DNA of 64,000 nt from assembly GCF_018919205.1 (NCBI RefSeq), contig NZ_JAHLQN010000001.1, positions 992,001-1,056,000 on the forward strand, in the 5' to 3' direction. The number at the start of each line of letters is the position of its first letter. Positions within the stretch are counted from its first letter, which is position 1. Below the pieces are notes generated by a model. It made no database searches, had not been told where the DNA came from, and saw nothing but the letters and a program-made list of their open reading frames with translations. This stretch comes from Dysosmobacter acutus (GTDB lineage Bacteria; Bacillota; Clostridia; Oscillospirales; Oscillospiraceae). Position numbers and translations under genes: made by a program. Below are positions 49,558 through 58,722 of the stretch, piece by piece.

Positions 49558-50037
49558 TCAGATGTCGGATACCCGGGTGCGCCAGGCAACTTCCAGATCC
49601 AAATCCTTTTTCAGCTTTTCGTTTTCCGCCACCAGTTCGTCATAGTGGCGGCTCTGGACGTAGTATTTGACAAAGCCGAAGGTAGCCTCCTGGAACTCCT
49701 CATTCGAGTATTCGGGAAGCAGGGAGCCGTTGATCCGTCTGAGCCCCTGGACGGAGATGGTCACGAGGCGGCGGTGCTTTTCCGAAAGCTGGATGATCTT
49801 CAGCGTCTCGGGGATCTCAAGCTTCAAATCATAGATTGCGTTCACCATTTCCAAAAGCCGGCGCTGCTCGGGCTTTGCCGAGACGACCACGCCGTACTTT
49901 GTAAACAGGTCCTTCAAATAATCAGCGGAAACCGTCTCCCGGGTGATGGTTCCTTTGCCGATTCCGGAAAACATGGTGTCGGACAGAGAAAAGCCGACAT
50001 ATACCTCGTTGCCTGTCTGAGGATAGCCCATGATCAT
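49558..50037 (-). CDS. Unrecognised 159-residue protein
   Basis: I do not recognise the family. 159 residues: a beta-like N-terminus ('EVYVGFSLSDTMFSGIGKGTIT'-type strand region, residues 11-35), then mixed helices and, from about residue 115, an acidic/basic amphipathic helix ('YDELVAENEKLKKDLDLEV') likely to be coiled coil. No membrane segment or Cys/His cluster. It is monocistronic with a strong promoter (50088-50115) overlapped by two 12-base direct repeats, so it is probably a regulated gene. A DNA-binding or phage-derived role is possible but unsupported. Confidence 0.55.
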   Translation of the reverse strand: MIMGYPQTGNEVYVGFSLSDTMFSGIGKGTITRETVSADYLKDLFTKYGVVVSAKPEQRRLLEMVNAIYDLKLEIPETLKIIQLSEKHRRLVTISVQGLRRINGSLLPEYSNEEFQEATFGFVKYYVQSRHYDELVAENEKLKKDLDLEVAWRTRVSDI

Positions 50038-50087
50038 TACCTCCCGATATTTTCAAAATTACTAAGGCGGGGCTTTGCTATGCATTT

Positions 50088-50115
50088 ATTATAGCATGAC
50101 TTGCGCAAATTTCAA
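50088..50115 (-). promoter_or_regulatory. Promoter of the unknown gene
   Basis: Minus-strand TTGAAA, 16-base spacer, TATAAT. Confidence 0.75.
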
Positions 50116-50134
50116 CAGTCGTTTGCGTAAATTT
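50101..50134. promoter_or_regulatory. Two direct repeats TTGCGYAAATTT spaced 22 bases
   Basis: TTGCGCAAATTT (50101-50112) and TTGCGTAAATTT (50123-50134). The first overlaps the -35 box of the promoter at 50088-50115. Two helical turns separate them, as for a cooperatively bound operator. Confidence 0.55.
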
Positions 50135-50291
50135 ACACGAAACATTTTTGCGCGTCTCATATCGCTGTGGAAATAACGACTGCCGCATTGGTACTTTATG
50201 CGGCGGGGAGGTCCGCAAATCACCCTGCGGGCGTTTTTTCCGGATCAATGGGATGCCCAGGCATAAACGGCGCCCCATGGAAGGCGTCCCG

Positions 50292-50492
50292 CTACTCTTC
50301 TACAGTAAATACTTCCTCAATGGATGCGTGAAACACTTTTGCGATATTCCATGCCAGGACCAATGAGGGATTGTACCTGCCTTTTTCAAGGTTTCCAATG
50401 GTTTCTCTGCGCACGCCCACCCGTTTGGCTAAATCCTCCTGGCTCATGTCATATCTTGCCCGATACTCTTTTATACGATTTTTAATCATCAT
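50292..50492 (-). CDS. Small Xre-family HTH regulator
   Basis: 66 residues, essentially one Cro/CI helix-turn-helix: '[21 protein letters not shown]' and '[16 protein letters not shown]'. Such short regulators accompany DUF3796-type membrane proteins, as here, where the upstream gene overlaps by 11 bases. It likely represses its own operon. Candidate operators are the palindrome at 50862-50875 in the operon promoter and the repeats at 50101-50134. Start ATG 50492 (or 50489) follows AAGGGGG. Confidence 0.87.
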   Translation of the reverse strand: MMIKNRIKEYRARYDMSQEDLAKRVGVRRETIGNLEKGRYNPSLVLAWNIAKVFHASIEEVFTVEE

Positions 50493-50841
50493 TTGCCCCC
50501 TTTTGTTCTTTCCACTCCAATGCAAGCAGAGCAGCGGTAAACGCAAGGATTGCAGCCGCATAGCTCAGCCCAAAAGCGGTTGGGACGGCTTTGACGGCAC
50601 CGAAAAGAAATGAACAGGCAAACATAAACGGGACAAGAGAAATCATTTCCGCCATGAATGCAAATGTGGCGGCTTTTTGAACATTGAGCCGAAAAAACTC
50701 ATCAGGGATGACCCAGAAATAGCGAAGATAATAGGCAAACCCCAAAAATCCATAGAGCCCTTCATTTTCCGTTGTCCACCCCAAAACGGCTATCAATGCC
50801 AAAAGAGATAAAAAGCCCAGATAATTCAGTCCATGTCTCAT
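50482..50841 (-). CDS. DUF3796-like membrane protein
   Basis: 119 residues with four membrane helices. '[21 protein letters not shown]' (about residues 28-48) is the characteristic DUF3796 segment, ending in a conserved IPDE turn before '[10 protein letters not shown]'. Function is unknown; the pairing with a small Xre regulator is common in Clostridia. Start ATG 50841 has GGAGGG seven bases before it; ATG 50856 contains that ribosome site in its first codons and is rejected. Confidence 0.75.
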   Translation of the reverse strand: MRHGLNYLGFLSLLALIAVLGWTTENEGLYGFLGFAYYLRYFWVIPDEFFRLNVQKAATFAFMAEMISLVPFMFACSFLFGAVKAVPTAFGLSYAAAILAFTAALLALEWKEQKGANDD

Positions 50842-50861
50842 AAAACAGCCCTCCAAATAAT

Positions 50862-50875
50862 GTGATATATTTCAC
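50862..50875. promoter_or_regulatory. Near-palindrome GTGATATATTTCAC downstream of the -10
   Basis: Fourteen bases with one mismatch, at the expected transcription start of the HTH operon. Fits an Xre-type autoregulatory operator. Confidence 0.5.
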
Positions 50876-50888
50876 TCTTTATGATAAA

Positions 50889-50917
50889 TATTTACCACAA
50901 TTATTTTCGGAAGTCAA
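50889..50917 (-). promoter_or_regulatory. Promoter of the DUF3796/HTH operon
   Basis: Minus-strand TTGACT, 17-base spacer, TAAATA. Confidence 0.7.
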
Positions 50918-51009
50918 GCGTTTTGTGTCTTAGGCGCGCCCGCCCTGCGGAGTGAAATTTCAACCGTCCGGGAACCGGCAGGCTTTTACCATCGCGGAGC
51001 AATAAGAAA

Positions 51010-51040
51010 ACGCCCCGCAGCTATATAAGCTGCGGGGCGT
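51010..51040 (-). terminator. Terminator of tRNA-Leu
   Basis: ACGCCCCGCAGC/GCTGCGGGGCGT hairpin followed on the minus strand by TTTTCTTATT. Confidence 0.88.
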
Positions 51041-51127
51041 TGGTGCCGGTGGCCGGACTCGAACCGGCACGCTGTCGCCAGCGGTGGATTTTGAGTCCAC
51101 TACGTCTACCAATTCCATCACACCGGC
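51041..51127 (-). tRNA. tRNA-Leu (anticodon CAA)
   Basis: 87 bases including an encoded CCA. Acceptor arms GCCGGTG and CACCGGC pair; the D arm has GGTAGAC; the anticodon stem GTGGA/TCCAC encloses loop CTCAAAA, so the anticodon is CAA (reads UUG). A long variable arm, TGGCG..., follows and the T arm contains GGTTCGAGTCC. All are features of class II leucine tRNA. Confidence 0.95.
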
Positions 51128-51333
51128 AGATGAACGGTGTTATTATACCTGAAAGAAACCACAAATTCAAGAGGAACTTTTGAAAAGATGAGCCTGTGCC
51201 GCAAGGGGAATCTCCACAAAAATGAACAAATGAAAAACTCCTTTGAAAAACAGCAAAAAAGCTACACAAACAAGAAGCAATGTGCTATCATATACAAGTT
51301 AAAATATGTCCTGAAAAGGAAAGGGGATTGCCA

Positions 51334-52683
51334 GTGGGCCGTATGATGAAAAAATGCTGGATGGCTGCCATTTTGCTGGCAGTCACCTTCTGTTTGTCGG
51401 GGTGTTTGTTCAACGCCTCGGTGGAGGAGCTTTACAGCCTGCCCCAGCTTCCTCCGGAGTACACGGCGCTGAGAGAGCGCATTGACGCCATCATGGCCGG
51501 GGGCGGGGAGTACGCCGCGCCCCAGTCGGGCAGCAACATCCAGCCCGTACAGATGGTGGATCTGGACGGGGACGGGGAAGAGGAGGCGCTGGCCTTCATG
51601 CGCAGGAGCGCGGACGAGCGGCCGTTAAAGATCTACATCTTCCGGTCCGTGGGCGACTCCTATGAGGAGGCGGCGGTGATTGAAGGCAGCGGCAGCGCCA
51701 TTTACAGCATCTCCTATACCGATATGAACCAGGACGGCATGCAGGAGCTGATCGTGGGGTGGCGCGTCAGCACGGAGCTTCAGGCGCTGACGGTTTATTC
51801 CTTGAAGGATTTCCAGCCTGTGGAGCTGCTGCGCAACACCTATTCCCGCTACGCGGTGCGGGATCTCAATCAGGATGGGATGCAGGAGCTGGTGATGATC
51901 CGCTCCGACGACCAGGGAAACACGGTGGCGGACTACTATGTCTGGAACGATCAGACGCTGGTTCAGCGCCCGTCCGCCAACATCTCCGTCTCCATCGCCG
52001 AGCTCTCCTCGGGCCGCGTCCGCTCCGGCATGCTGGAAGGCGGCGTCCCGGCCCTGTTTGTCACCGGGGTGGAGGACTCCCTGTTCCAGGTCACGGATAT
52101 CCTGGCGGTGAAAAACGACGAACTGGTGAACATCACCATGAACAATGCTACCGGCGTGTCCACTGAGATTTTCCGCTACCAGCCCCTGTTTCCCACGGAC
52201 ATCGACGGAGACGGGCTGACGGAGGTCCCGGCGCCCTTTGACCTTGCCGGCTGGGGCAGCACCGACGCATGCTACTCCATCAACTGGAGAAGGTACGACA
52301 TCAACGGATCGCCCACGCTGGCCATCAGCACCTACCACGACGCGGCGGACGGGTGGTACCTCATTCTGCCCGAGGAGTGGAAAAAGCGGGTGACGGTCTC
52401 GCGGGACGACAGCGATCCGGATGAGGTCGCCGTGACCTTTGCCATCCAGGGCAGCGATACGGAGCTCTATCAGGAATTCCTGAAGATATATGCCATCAGC
52501 GGTAGCAGCCCGGAGTACAGGATTACCCAGGGCAGCCGTTTTCTGCTCAGCCGTCAGGCGGAGACCATTTTCGCGGGGGAGCTGCTGGACGCCAACGAAA
52601 GCTGGGAGTTCGGCATCACGGAGGACGAACTGCGTAGCAGCTTCAAACTGATTGTCACCGAATGGGCGTCGGGAGACGATTGA
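51334..52683 (+). CDS. Lipoprotein with Asp-rich (FG-GAP/VCBS-like) repeats
   Basis: 449 residues. Signal peptide ends in lipobox 'LSGC' (about residue 27). Four calcium-loop-like repeats are visible: 'DLDGDGEEEAL', 'DMNQDGMQELI', 'DLNQDGMQELV' and 'DIDGDGLTEV', spaced 50-120 residues, suggesting an FG-GAP beta-propeller on the outer membrane face. No catalytic motif. Start GTG 51334 is seven bases after AAGGGG; ATG 51343 is possible but too far from it. It precedes a response regulator by 16 bases and may be its envelope sensor partner. Confidence 0.8.
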   Translation: MGRMMKKCWMAAILLAVTFCLSGCLFNASVEELYSLPQLPPEYTALRERIDAIMAGGGEYAAPQSGSNIQPVQMVDLDGDGEEEALAFMRRSADERPLKIYIFRSVGDSYEEAAVIEGSGSAIYSISYTDMNQDGMQELIVGWRVSTELQALTVYSLKDFQPVELLRNTYSRYAVRDLNQDGMQELVMIRSDDQGNTVADYYVWNDQTLVQRPSANISVSIAELSSGRVRSGMLEGGVPALFVTGVEDSLFQVTDILAVKNDELVNITMNNATGVSTEIFRYQPLFPTDIDGDGLTEVPAPFDLAGWGSTDACYSINWRRYDINGSPTLAISTYHDAADGWYLILPEEWKKRVTVSRDDSDPDEVAVTFAIQGSDTELYQEFLKIYAISGSSPEYRITQGSRFLLSRQAETIFAGELLDANESWEFGITEDELRSSFKLIVTEWASGDD

Positions 52684-52699
52684 TGAAAGGGAGGCAGCC

Positions 52700-53386
52700 A
52701 TGAAAAAAGTATTGGTTTTGGAAGATGAGTCCAGCATCCGCAGCTTTATCGTCATCAACCTGCGCCGTGCCGGATATGAAGTGGTGGAGGCGGAGAGCGG
52801 CGAGGAGGCGCTGGAGCGTCTGAAGGACAACCCGGATACCAGGGTCGCGCTGCTGGATATCATGCTCCCCGGCATCGACGGGTTTGAAGTGTGCCGCAGG
52901 ATCCGTGCAACCAACACAAAAATCGGCATCATCATGCTCACCGCCCGCTCTCAGGAGATGGATAAGGTGACGGGCCTGATGACCGGCGCCGACGACTATG
53001 TGACCAAGCCCTTCTCCCCTGCGGAGCTCACCGCCCGGGTGGACGCCCTGTTCCGCCGGGCCGGCGGCGGGGCGGACGAGCAAAGCGGTGAAATCCGGCA
53101 GGAGCCGTTTCTGCTCAATACCCGCAACCGCACGCTGGAGAAAAGCGGGGAGCGGATCAAGCTGACTCAGGTGGAGTACTCCATTATGAAGATGTTCATG
53201 GAGAACCCGGGAAAGGCCCTCTCCCGGGAGGAAATCCTGGATATGGTCTGGGGCCGGGACTACTTTGGCGAGCTGAAGATCGTGGACGTGAACATCCGCC
53301 GTCTGCGTCTGAAAATCGAGGACAATGTGACCAACCCCACCTATATCACCACCGTGTGGGGATACGGGTATAAATGGGGCTTTTAA
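52700..53386 (+). CDS. OmpR/PhoB-family response regulator
   Basis: 228 residues. Receiver with 'LVLEDESSIRSF', phosphoaspartate in 'LLDIMLPGIDGF' (about residue 53) and lysine in 'VTKPFSP' (about 103); winged-helix effector from about 130 ending 'TVWGYGYKWGF'. Cognate to the histidine kinase at 54232, from which it is separated by the ecsC-like gene. Start ATG 52700 follows GGGAGGCAGCC. Confidence 0.9.
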   Translation: MKKVLVLEDESSIRSFIVINLRRAGYEVVEAESGEEALERLKDNPDTRVALLDIMLPGIDGFEVCRRIRATNTKIGIIMLTARSQEMDKVTGLMTGADDYVTKPFSPAELTARVDALFRRAGGGADEQSGEIRQEPFLLNTRNRTLEKSGERIKLTQVEYSIMKMFMENPGKALSREEILDMVWGRDYFGELKIVDVNIRRLRLKIEDNVTNPTYITTVWGYGYKWGF

Positions 53387-53437
53387 GCGTGGAGCAGAGC
53401 CGCCGGGCCGCAGCTGCGGAGCGGTATATAGGAGACA

Positions 53438-54253
53438 ATGGCCAGTAAAAAGACGGTATGGGAGCAGGAGTACGCCCGGCTTTGGAAGCGGGAGAAGCGG
53501 TTTTTGGAGCAGAATCAGACCCAGCGCACGCCTTATCTGAACCGCAGGCTGGAGACGGTGGTGCCGAAAACGCTGCAAAAGACATTGGAATCCGCTTTTG
53601 AGAAGGCGTTTTCCACGGTGCTTGAAAAGGGAACCGGACTGATCGAGGGAGTCAGCGGCAGGCGGAAGCGGGAGCGGGAGTACCTGCTGCGCCGCTATGC
53701 TGCCCAGCTCCAGCCGGACCGCCGGTCGCTGCGGGCCTTTTCCCGGGCAGCGGCGGGGGCAGGGCGGAAAAATCTGCTGCTCTCCGGCGTGGAGGGCGTG
53801 GGGCTGGGCCTGGTGGGTGTGGGTCTGCCGGATGTGGTGCTCTTTACGGGAGTGCTGCTCAAAAGCCTCTGTGAGCTTGCGGTGAACTACGGCTACCCCT
53901 GGGACGGGAATGAGGAGCGCCGGTTTGTGCTGGAGCTGATCCCCACGGCTCTCTCCTGCGGAGAGGAGCTGAGGGCGGGAAACGCGGAGCTGAACCATTT
54001 CCTCCAGGAGGGGGAGTGGACCGTGCCTGTGCCCCAGGAGGAGCTGCGGCGCTCCGCGTCGGCGGCCCTTTCCCGCAATCTCCTGTACATGAAGTTCCTC
54101 CAGGGAATTCCGGTGGCAGGCGCCGTGGGAGGCGCCTGGGACGCGGTGGTCCTAAAGCGGGTACAGCGCTATGCGGAGCTGAAGTACCGCAGGCGGTTTT
54201 TGCTGGATTGGAAGAGAAAGGAGGGTGAGTCATGGAGTACTCCGAACACATGA
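53438..54253 (+). CDS. EcsC family protein
   Basis: 271 residues. 'GVEGVGLGLVGVGLPDVVLFTGVLLKSLCELA' (landmark region about 115-150) is the amphipathic core of the EcsC family, followed by 'YGYPWDGNEERRFVL' (about 150-165), also diagnostic. The N-terminus is highly basic. EcsC is associated with the Ecs ABC transporter in Bacillus but its role is unclear. Here it lies between the regulator and kinase genes and overlaps the kinase by 22 bases. Confidence 0.83.
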   Translation: MASKKTVWEQEYARLWKREKRFLEQNQTQRTPYLNRRLETVVPKTLQKTLESAFEKAFSTVLEKGTGLIEGVSGRRKREREYLLRRYAAQLQPDRRSLRAFSRAAAGAGRKNLLLSGVEGVGLGLVGVGLPDVVLFTGVLLKSLCELAVNYGYPWDGNEERRFVLELIPTALSCGEELRAGNAELNHFLQEGEWTVPVPQEELRRSASAALSRNLLYMKFLQGIPVAGAVGGAWDAVVLKRVQRYAELKYRRRFLLDWKRKEGESWSTPNT

Positions 54254-55677
54254 AAAATATGAAAAGCACCCTCCAGATTCGGGGATTGCGCCAGCGCTGG
54301 GTGGTTAATACCATTATGCCGGTGCTGATGATGGTGGTGCTGACCGTGTGCCTCTTTTCCGCCAGCGTCACAAGCTATTACTTCAGCACCATGCAGAACA
54401 CCCTGCGTTCCAAGGCAAAGGCGGGCGCCGACTTTGTCACAAGCTATTCGCTGAACAATTACATGCAGTACTATCAGATCGCCAACAGCTATGCCGAGGG
54501 ATTTGAGGATAAGGACCGGCTGGAGCTCCAGTTTTTAAACGGCGCCGGCCAGATCCAGATATCCTCCTACGGTCTGACCACCGGAACCTCTCCCGGCACC
54601 TCCGACATTCAGGAGGCGGTTGAGACCGGGGACATCGCCTCGTTCCGGGGCCGGGACCCACAGACCGGGGAGAACATCATGTCCGTCTCCTGCCCCCTCT
54701 CTTTCAACGGGCGGACTGTGGGCATCATGCGCTATGTCACCTCGCTGCAGCAGGTCAACCGCCAGATTCTCATCAGCATTCTGATCGTCATCCTCATTGC
54801 CGTGGTCTGTATCGCCATGGTGGTGTTTTCCAACCTGCTGTTCATCAACAACGTGGTGGAGCCGGTGGCGGAGGTCAGCCAGGCCGCCAAGCGCATCTCC
54901 GCCGGCAGCTACGGCATCCAGGTGGAAAACCGGTATTCCGACGAGCTGGCGGAGCTGGTGGACAACATCAACGACATGTCGCTGAAGATCAGCCAGAGCG
55001 AAAAGATGAAGACGGAGTTCATCTCCTCCGTCTCCCATGAGCTGCGCACGCCCCTGACCGCCATCAACGGCTGGGCCGAGACCATGATGGAGGACACAAG
55101 CGGCGACCCGGAGCAGCAGCGCCGGGGCCTGGGGATCATCATGAAGGAGTCCCGCAGGCTGACCAACATGGTGGAGGAGCTGCTGGAGTTCTCCAAGATG
55201 GAGGACGGACGCTTTACCCTCAGCGTGGAGCAGGTGGATTTGCAGGCCGAGTTCGAGGACGCCATCTACACCTACAGAGAGCTCTTTAAGCAGGAGGGCA
55301 TCGAGCTCACCTACGACGACGGCGGAGAGCTGTATGAGCCCATCACCGGCGATCCGGAGCGGCTCAAGCAGGTGTTCTGCAACGTGCTGGACAACGCCGC
55401 CAAGCACGGCGGCTCCGGCAAGCGGATTGACGCCTCCATCGCAAGGGAGGGCGTGTATCTTGTGATCCGGGTCCGGGACTACGGCCCGGGCGTCCCGGCC
55501 CAGGAGCTGCCCTTTGTGAAGCAGAAGTTCTACAAGGGCTCCTCCAAGGCGCGGGGCAGCGGAATCGGGCTTGCGGTGTGCGACGAAATCGTCCGGCTGC
55601 ACAACGGCACTTTTGACATCGGCAATGCTGAGGGCGGCGGCGCCGTGGTCACCATCCGCATTCCAACCACCAATTGA
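54232..55677 (+). CDS. Membrane sensor histidine kinase with HAMP domain
   Basis: 481 residues: two membrane helices (about 25-47 and 180-205) flanking a ~130-residue extracytoplasmic sensor, a HAMP linker (about 205-260), HisKA with 'SVSHELRTPLTAI' (about residue 270), and HATPase with 'NVLDNAAKHG', 'RDYGPGVP' and 'GSGIGLAVCDEIV'. The sensor's content resembles a PAS/dCache-like fold. Partner of the response regulator at 52700 in an operon with the lipoprotein and EcsC. Ribosome site GGAGGGTGAG. Confidence 0.9.
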   Translation: MEYSEHMKNMKSTLQIRGLRQRWVVNTIMPVLMMVVLTVCLFSASVTSYYFSTMQNTLRSKAKAGADFVTSYSLNNYMQYYQIANSYAEGFEDKDRLELQFLNGAGQIQISSYGLTTGTSPGTSDIQEAVETGDIASFRGRDPQTGENIMSVSCPLSFNGRTVGIMRYVTSLQQVNRQILISILIVILIAVVCIAMVVFSNLLFINNVVEPVAEVSQAAKRISAGSYGIQVENRYSDELAELVDNINDMSLKISQSEKMKTEFISSVSHELRTPLTAINGWAETMMEDTSGDPEQQRRGLGIIMKESRRLTNMVEELLEFSKMEDGRFTLSVEQVDLQAEFEDAIYTYRELFKQEGIELTYDDGGELYEPITGDPERLKQVFCNVLDNAAKHGGSGKRIDASIAREGVYLVIRVRDYGPGVPAQELPFVKQKFYKGSSKARGSGIGLAVCDEIVRLHNGTFDIGNAEGGGAVVTIRIPTTN

Positions 55678-55691
55678 AAATAGAACAGATG

Positions 55692-55720
55692 TTGCATTAT
55701 TAAAGAGACTGTGATACAAT
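55692..55720 (+). promoter_or_regulatory. Promoter of the DUF1385-prmC-recA-recX run
   Basis: TTGCAT, 17-base spacer, TACAAT, about 20 bases before the DUF1385 start. Confidence 0.75.
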
Positions 55721-55740
55721 CTCAGTCGGGAAAGGGTATT

Positions 55741-56703
55741 ATGGCAGAGGAAAAAAACAAGTTTCGCACCAGCATCGGCGGACAGGCTCTGATCGAGGGC
55801 ATTTTGATGCGGGGCCCGGAGCGGCAGGCCATTGTGGTCCGGGACCAGGAGGGCCGGCTGGTGGAGAAGGTGGAGGAGCTGAAGCTGATCCGGGACAGGC
55901 ACCCCATTTTGGGCTGGCCGCTGATCCGGGGCACGGTGAACTTCCTGGACTCCATGGTCAAGGGCGTCCAGGCCCTGATGTACTCCGCGGATTTCTACCC
56001 GGACGATGAAAACGCCAAGCCCTCCAAATTTGACCAGTGGCTGGAAAAACATTTTTCCAGCAAAAAGATGGAGAGCTTCATCATCGGCCTCTCCGTGGTG
56101 CTGGGCGTGGGGTTGTCCGTCTTTTTGTTCCTGGTGCTGCCCACCTTTTTGACCGGCGGGCTGCTGCACTTTTTTCCCGGCCTTCCCATGTGGGGCCGGA
56201 ACCTGGTGGAGGGCATTCTGAAAATCGTCATCTTTCTGATCTACCTCATCGTCTGTTCCCGGCAGAAGGACATCTACCGGGTGTTTCAGTACCATGGGGC
56301 GGAGCACAAGACCATCTTCTGCTATGAGGCGGGACTGCCGCTGACGGTGGAGAACGTGCGCGCCCAGTCCCGCCATCACCCCCGCTGCGGCACCAGCTTT
56401 TTGTTCGTGGTGATCTTCGTGTCCATCCTCTTCTCCAGCGTGGTTTTCGGCATCTGGCCCATCACCAACGTCTGGCTGCGTACGGCGGTGCACCTGGTGC
56501 TGCTGCCCCTGGTGGTGGGTGTGACCTATGAGTTCAACCGCTGGGTGGGCCGCAATGACAACGCGCTGACCCGGGTGCTGACGGCACCGGGGATGTGGAT
56601 GCAGAATTTCACCACCAATGAGCCTGACGATTCCATGATCGAGGTGGCCATCCGCTCTTTGGAGCTGGTGCTGCCCGGGGAAAAAGGCAAGGACGCGTGG
56701 TAA
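55741..56703 (+). CDS. DUF1385 (YqhQ-like) membrane protein
   Basis: 320 residues with four to six membrane helices. 'IGGQALIEGILMRGPE' (about residue 12) and 'FQYHGAEHKTIFCYEAG' with 'SRHHPRCGTSFLF' (about 185-220) are the invariant DUF1385 motifs, rich in His and Cys. Function unknown; the gene typically sits before prmC, as here. Start ATG 55741 follows GGGAAAGGG. Confidence 0.88.
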   Translation: MAEEKNKFRTSIGGQALIEGILMRGPERQAIVVRDQEGRLVEKVEELKLIRDRHPILGWPLIRGTVNFLDSMVKGVQALMYSADFYPDDENAKPSKFDQWLEKHFSSKKMESFIIGLSVVLGVGLSVFLFLVLPTFLTGGLLHFFPGLPMWGRNLVEGILKIVIFLIYLIVCSRQKDIYRVFQYHGAEHKTIFCYEAGLPLTVENVRAQSRHHPRCGTSFLFVVIFVSILFSSVVFGIWPITNVWLRTAVHLVLLPLVVGVTYEFNRWVGRNDNALTRVLTAPGMWMQNFTTNEPDDSMIEVAIRSLELVLPGEKGKDAW

Positions 56704-56725
56704 TTGACAACAGGAGTGAAATGCC

Positions 56726-57589
56726 TTGGCAGTCACCTATAACAATTTATATCTGGACCTCAGGCGGCAGCTGAAGGCCGCCGGAGTGGAAATGCCCACT
56801 TTGGAGGCCCGGGAGCTCACGTGCTTCGCCGCGGGAAAGACCCGGGAGGAGCTGTACCGGGACAGCGCGCTCTATGCCTCCCCGGCCATTGAGCAGCGGG
56901 CCCGGGAACTCCTGGAACGCCATTTGAAGGGCGAGCCGGTGGCCTACCTCATCGGCGAGTGGGAGTTTTATGGGTTGCCCCTGGACATCTCCCGCCATGT
57001 GCTGATCCCCCGGACCGACACGGAGGTTCTGGCCTCGGAGGCCATCTCCTATCTGAAGGAGCAGGGAGAGCGCCGGGTGCTGGACCTGTGCGCCGGGAGC
57101 GGCTGCGTTGGGCTGGCGGTGGCCGCCCATACGCCCCGGGCCCATGTGGTGCTGGCGGAGCTGTCGGAGGAGGCGCTGAAGGTCTGCCGCCAGAACATCC
57201 GGCGGAACAACCTGTCCGGCCGGGTGATCTCCGTCCGGGCGGACGCGCTGGAAAAGCCCGTCTCCATGGGGGAGTTCCGCTGTATTGTCTGCAACCCGCC
57301 CTACATCCCCACAGCGGACCTGGACACACTGGACGCATCCGTCCGGGACTACGAGCCCTCTATGGCCCTGGACGGGGGCGCGGACGGCTACCGCTTCTAC
57401 CGCCTCATCTCCAAGCTGTGGCGCCCGGCCCTGGCCCCCGGCGGCCGGCTCTATTTTGAGGTGGGCGTGGGACAGGCCGACGAGGTGCTGCGGATCATGC
57501 GCTCAGAGGGCTTTGGCGACATTCAGATCGTACGGGATACGGCGGGGATTCCACGGGTGGTCTATGGCACCCTTTGCACGGAACTTTAG
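56726..57589 (+). CDS. prmC: Release factor glutamine methyltransferase
   Basis: 287 residues. '[14 protein letters not shown]', SAM motif I '[15 protein letters not shown]' (about residue 113) and the catalytic 'VCNPPYIPT' (about 188) define PrmC/HemK. It N5-methylates the glutamine of the GGQ motif in release factors RF1 and RF2. Start is TTG 56726, nine bases after AGGAG. Position after DUF1385 is classical, although prfA is not next to it. Confidence 0.93.
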   Translation: MAVTYNNLYLDLRRQLKAAGVEMPTLEARELTCFAAGKTREELYRDSALYASPAIEQRARELLERHLKGEPVAYLIGEWEFYGLPLDISRHVLIPRTDTEVLASEAISYLKEQGERRVLDLCAGSGCVGLAVAAHTPRAHVVLAELSEEALKVCRQNIRRNNLSGRVISVRADALEKPVSMGEFRCIVCNPPYIPTADLDTLDASVRDYEPSMALDGGADGYRFYRLISKLWRPALAPGGRLYFEVGVGQADEVLRIMRSEGFGDIQIVRDTAGIPRVVYGTLCTEL

Positions 57590-57612
57590 CCGGAAGTATA
57601 GGAGGAAAAGAA

Positions 57613-58722
57613 ATGGCAGAGAAAAAGATGACCAAGACGGCCGCTGCGGTGGCCGCGTCGGATAAGAAGCAGGCCATTGACACGGCGATGGCCCAGATCG
57701 AGCGGATGTACGGCAAGGGGTCCATCATGCGCCTGGGGGACAACATGAACGTCAACGTGGACTTCATCCCCACCGGCTCATTGGCCCTGGATGTGGCGCT
57801 GGGCATCGGCGGCATTCCCAAGGGCCGCATTGTGGAGATCTACGGTCCCGAATCCTCCGGTAAGACCACCCTGGCCCTGCACATCCTGGCCCAGGCCCAG
57901 AAAAGGGGCGGAGAGGTGGCCTTTGTGGACGCTGAGCACGCCCTGGACCCCACCTACGCAAGGGCCCTTGGCGTCAGCATCGAGGACATGCTGATCTCCC
58001 AGCCGGATACCGGCGAGCAGGCCCTGGAGATCACCGAGGCCCTGGTGCGCTCCGGTGCCATCGACGTGGTGGTGGTGGACTCTGTGGCCGCTCTGGTGCC
58101 CCGGGCTGAAATCGAGGGAGAGATGGGCGACAGCTATGTGGGCCTCCAGGCCCGGCTGATGAGCCAGGCCCTGCGCAAGCTCACCGGTGCCATCGGAAAG
58201 ACCAACTGCGTCGTGATCTTCATCAACCAGCTGCGCGAAAAGGTGGGCGTGATGTACGGCAATCCGGAGGTTACCACCGGCGGCCGGGCCTTAAAATTCT
58301 ACTCCAGCGTCCGTATCGACGTGCGCCGGATCGAGGCGCTGAAAAACGGCAGCGAGCTCATCGGCAACCGCACCCGCGCCAAGGTGGTGAAGAACAAAGT
58401 GGCGCCGCCTTTCCGGGAGGCGGAGTTCGACATTATGTACGGCGAGGGCATCTCCCGGGAGGGGGAGCTGGTGGATTTGGGCGTGAAATTGGATCTGCTG
58501 CAAAAGAGCGGCTCCTGGTTCTCCATGGGGGAGACCCGCATCGGCCAGGGCCGGGACTCGGCCAAAAACTACCTGAAGGAAAACCCCGAGGTGGCGGAGA
58601 AACTGGAGGCGGATATCCGCAGGGACTTCCCGAAACTGATGAGCAACCAGGCACGGATCGCTGCCAGGGCGGCGGGCCGTGCGGTGGATGTGTCCGCCGA
58701 AGAATTCAACGATGAGGATTGA
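57613..58722 (+). CDS. recA: Recombinase RecA
   Basis: 369 residues. Walker A '[13 protein letters not shown]' (about residue 80), '[14 protein letters not shown]', Walker B '[12 protein letters not shown]' (about 155), L1 and L2 loops, '[15 protein letters not shown]' (about 205) and the C-terminal DNA-gathering domain are all present. It catalyses strand exchange and activates LexA cleavage. Start ATG 57613 follows GGAGGAAAAGAA. No SOS box was found upstream; transcription probably comes from the DUF1385 promoter. Confidence 0.98.
   Translation: MAEKKMTKTAAAVAASDKKQAIDTAMAQIERMYGKGSIMRLGDNMNVNVDFIPTGSLALDVALGIGGIPKGRIVEIYGPESSGKTTLALHILAQAQKRGGEVAFVDAEHALDPTYARALGVSIEDMLISQPDTGEQALEITEALVRSGAIDVVVVDSVAALVPRAEIEGEMGDSYVGLQARLMSQALRKLTGAIGKTNCVVIFINQLREKVGVMYGNPEVTTGGRALKFYSSVRIDVRRIEALKNGSELIGNRTRAKVVKNKVAPPFREAEFDIMYGEGISREGELVDLGVKLDLLQKSGSWFSMGETRIGQGRDSAKNYLKENPEVAEKLEADIRRDFPKLMSNQARIAARAAGRAVDVSAEEFNDED

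Noticed and set aside
50148..50366. 72-codon plus-strand frame and terminator-like hairpin near 50209-50238
   Set aside because: Starts with an unsupported TTG, no ribosome site; Cys-rich translation looks accidental and runs antisense into the HTH gene.
54535..56736. 733-codon minus-strand frame across the kinase and DUF1385 genes
   Set aside because: It spans the intergenic promoter and two well-supported plus-strand genes; antisense artefact of high GC.
57590..57612. SOS (LexA) box upstream of recA
   Set aside because: The gap to prmC is only 23 bases and no GAAC-N4-GTTC-like site is visible there.
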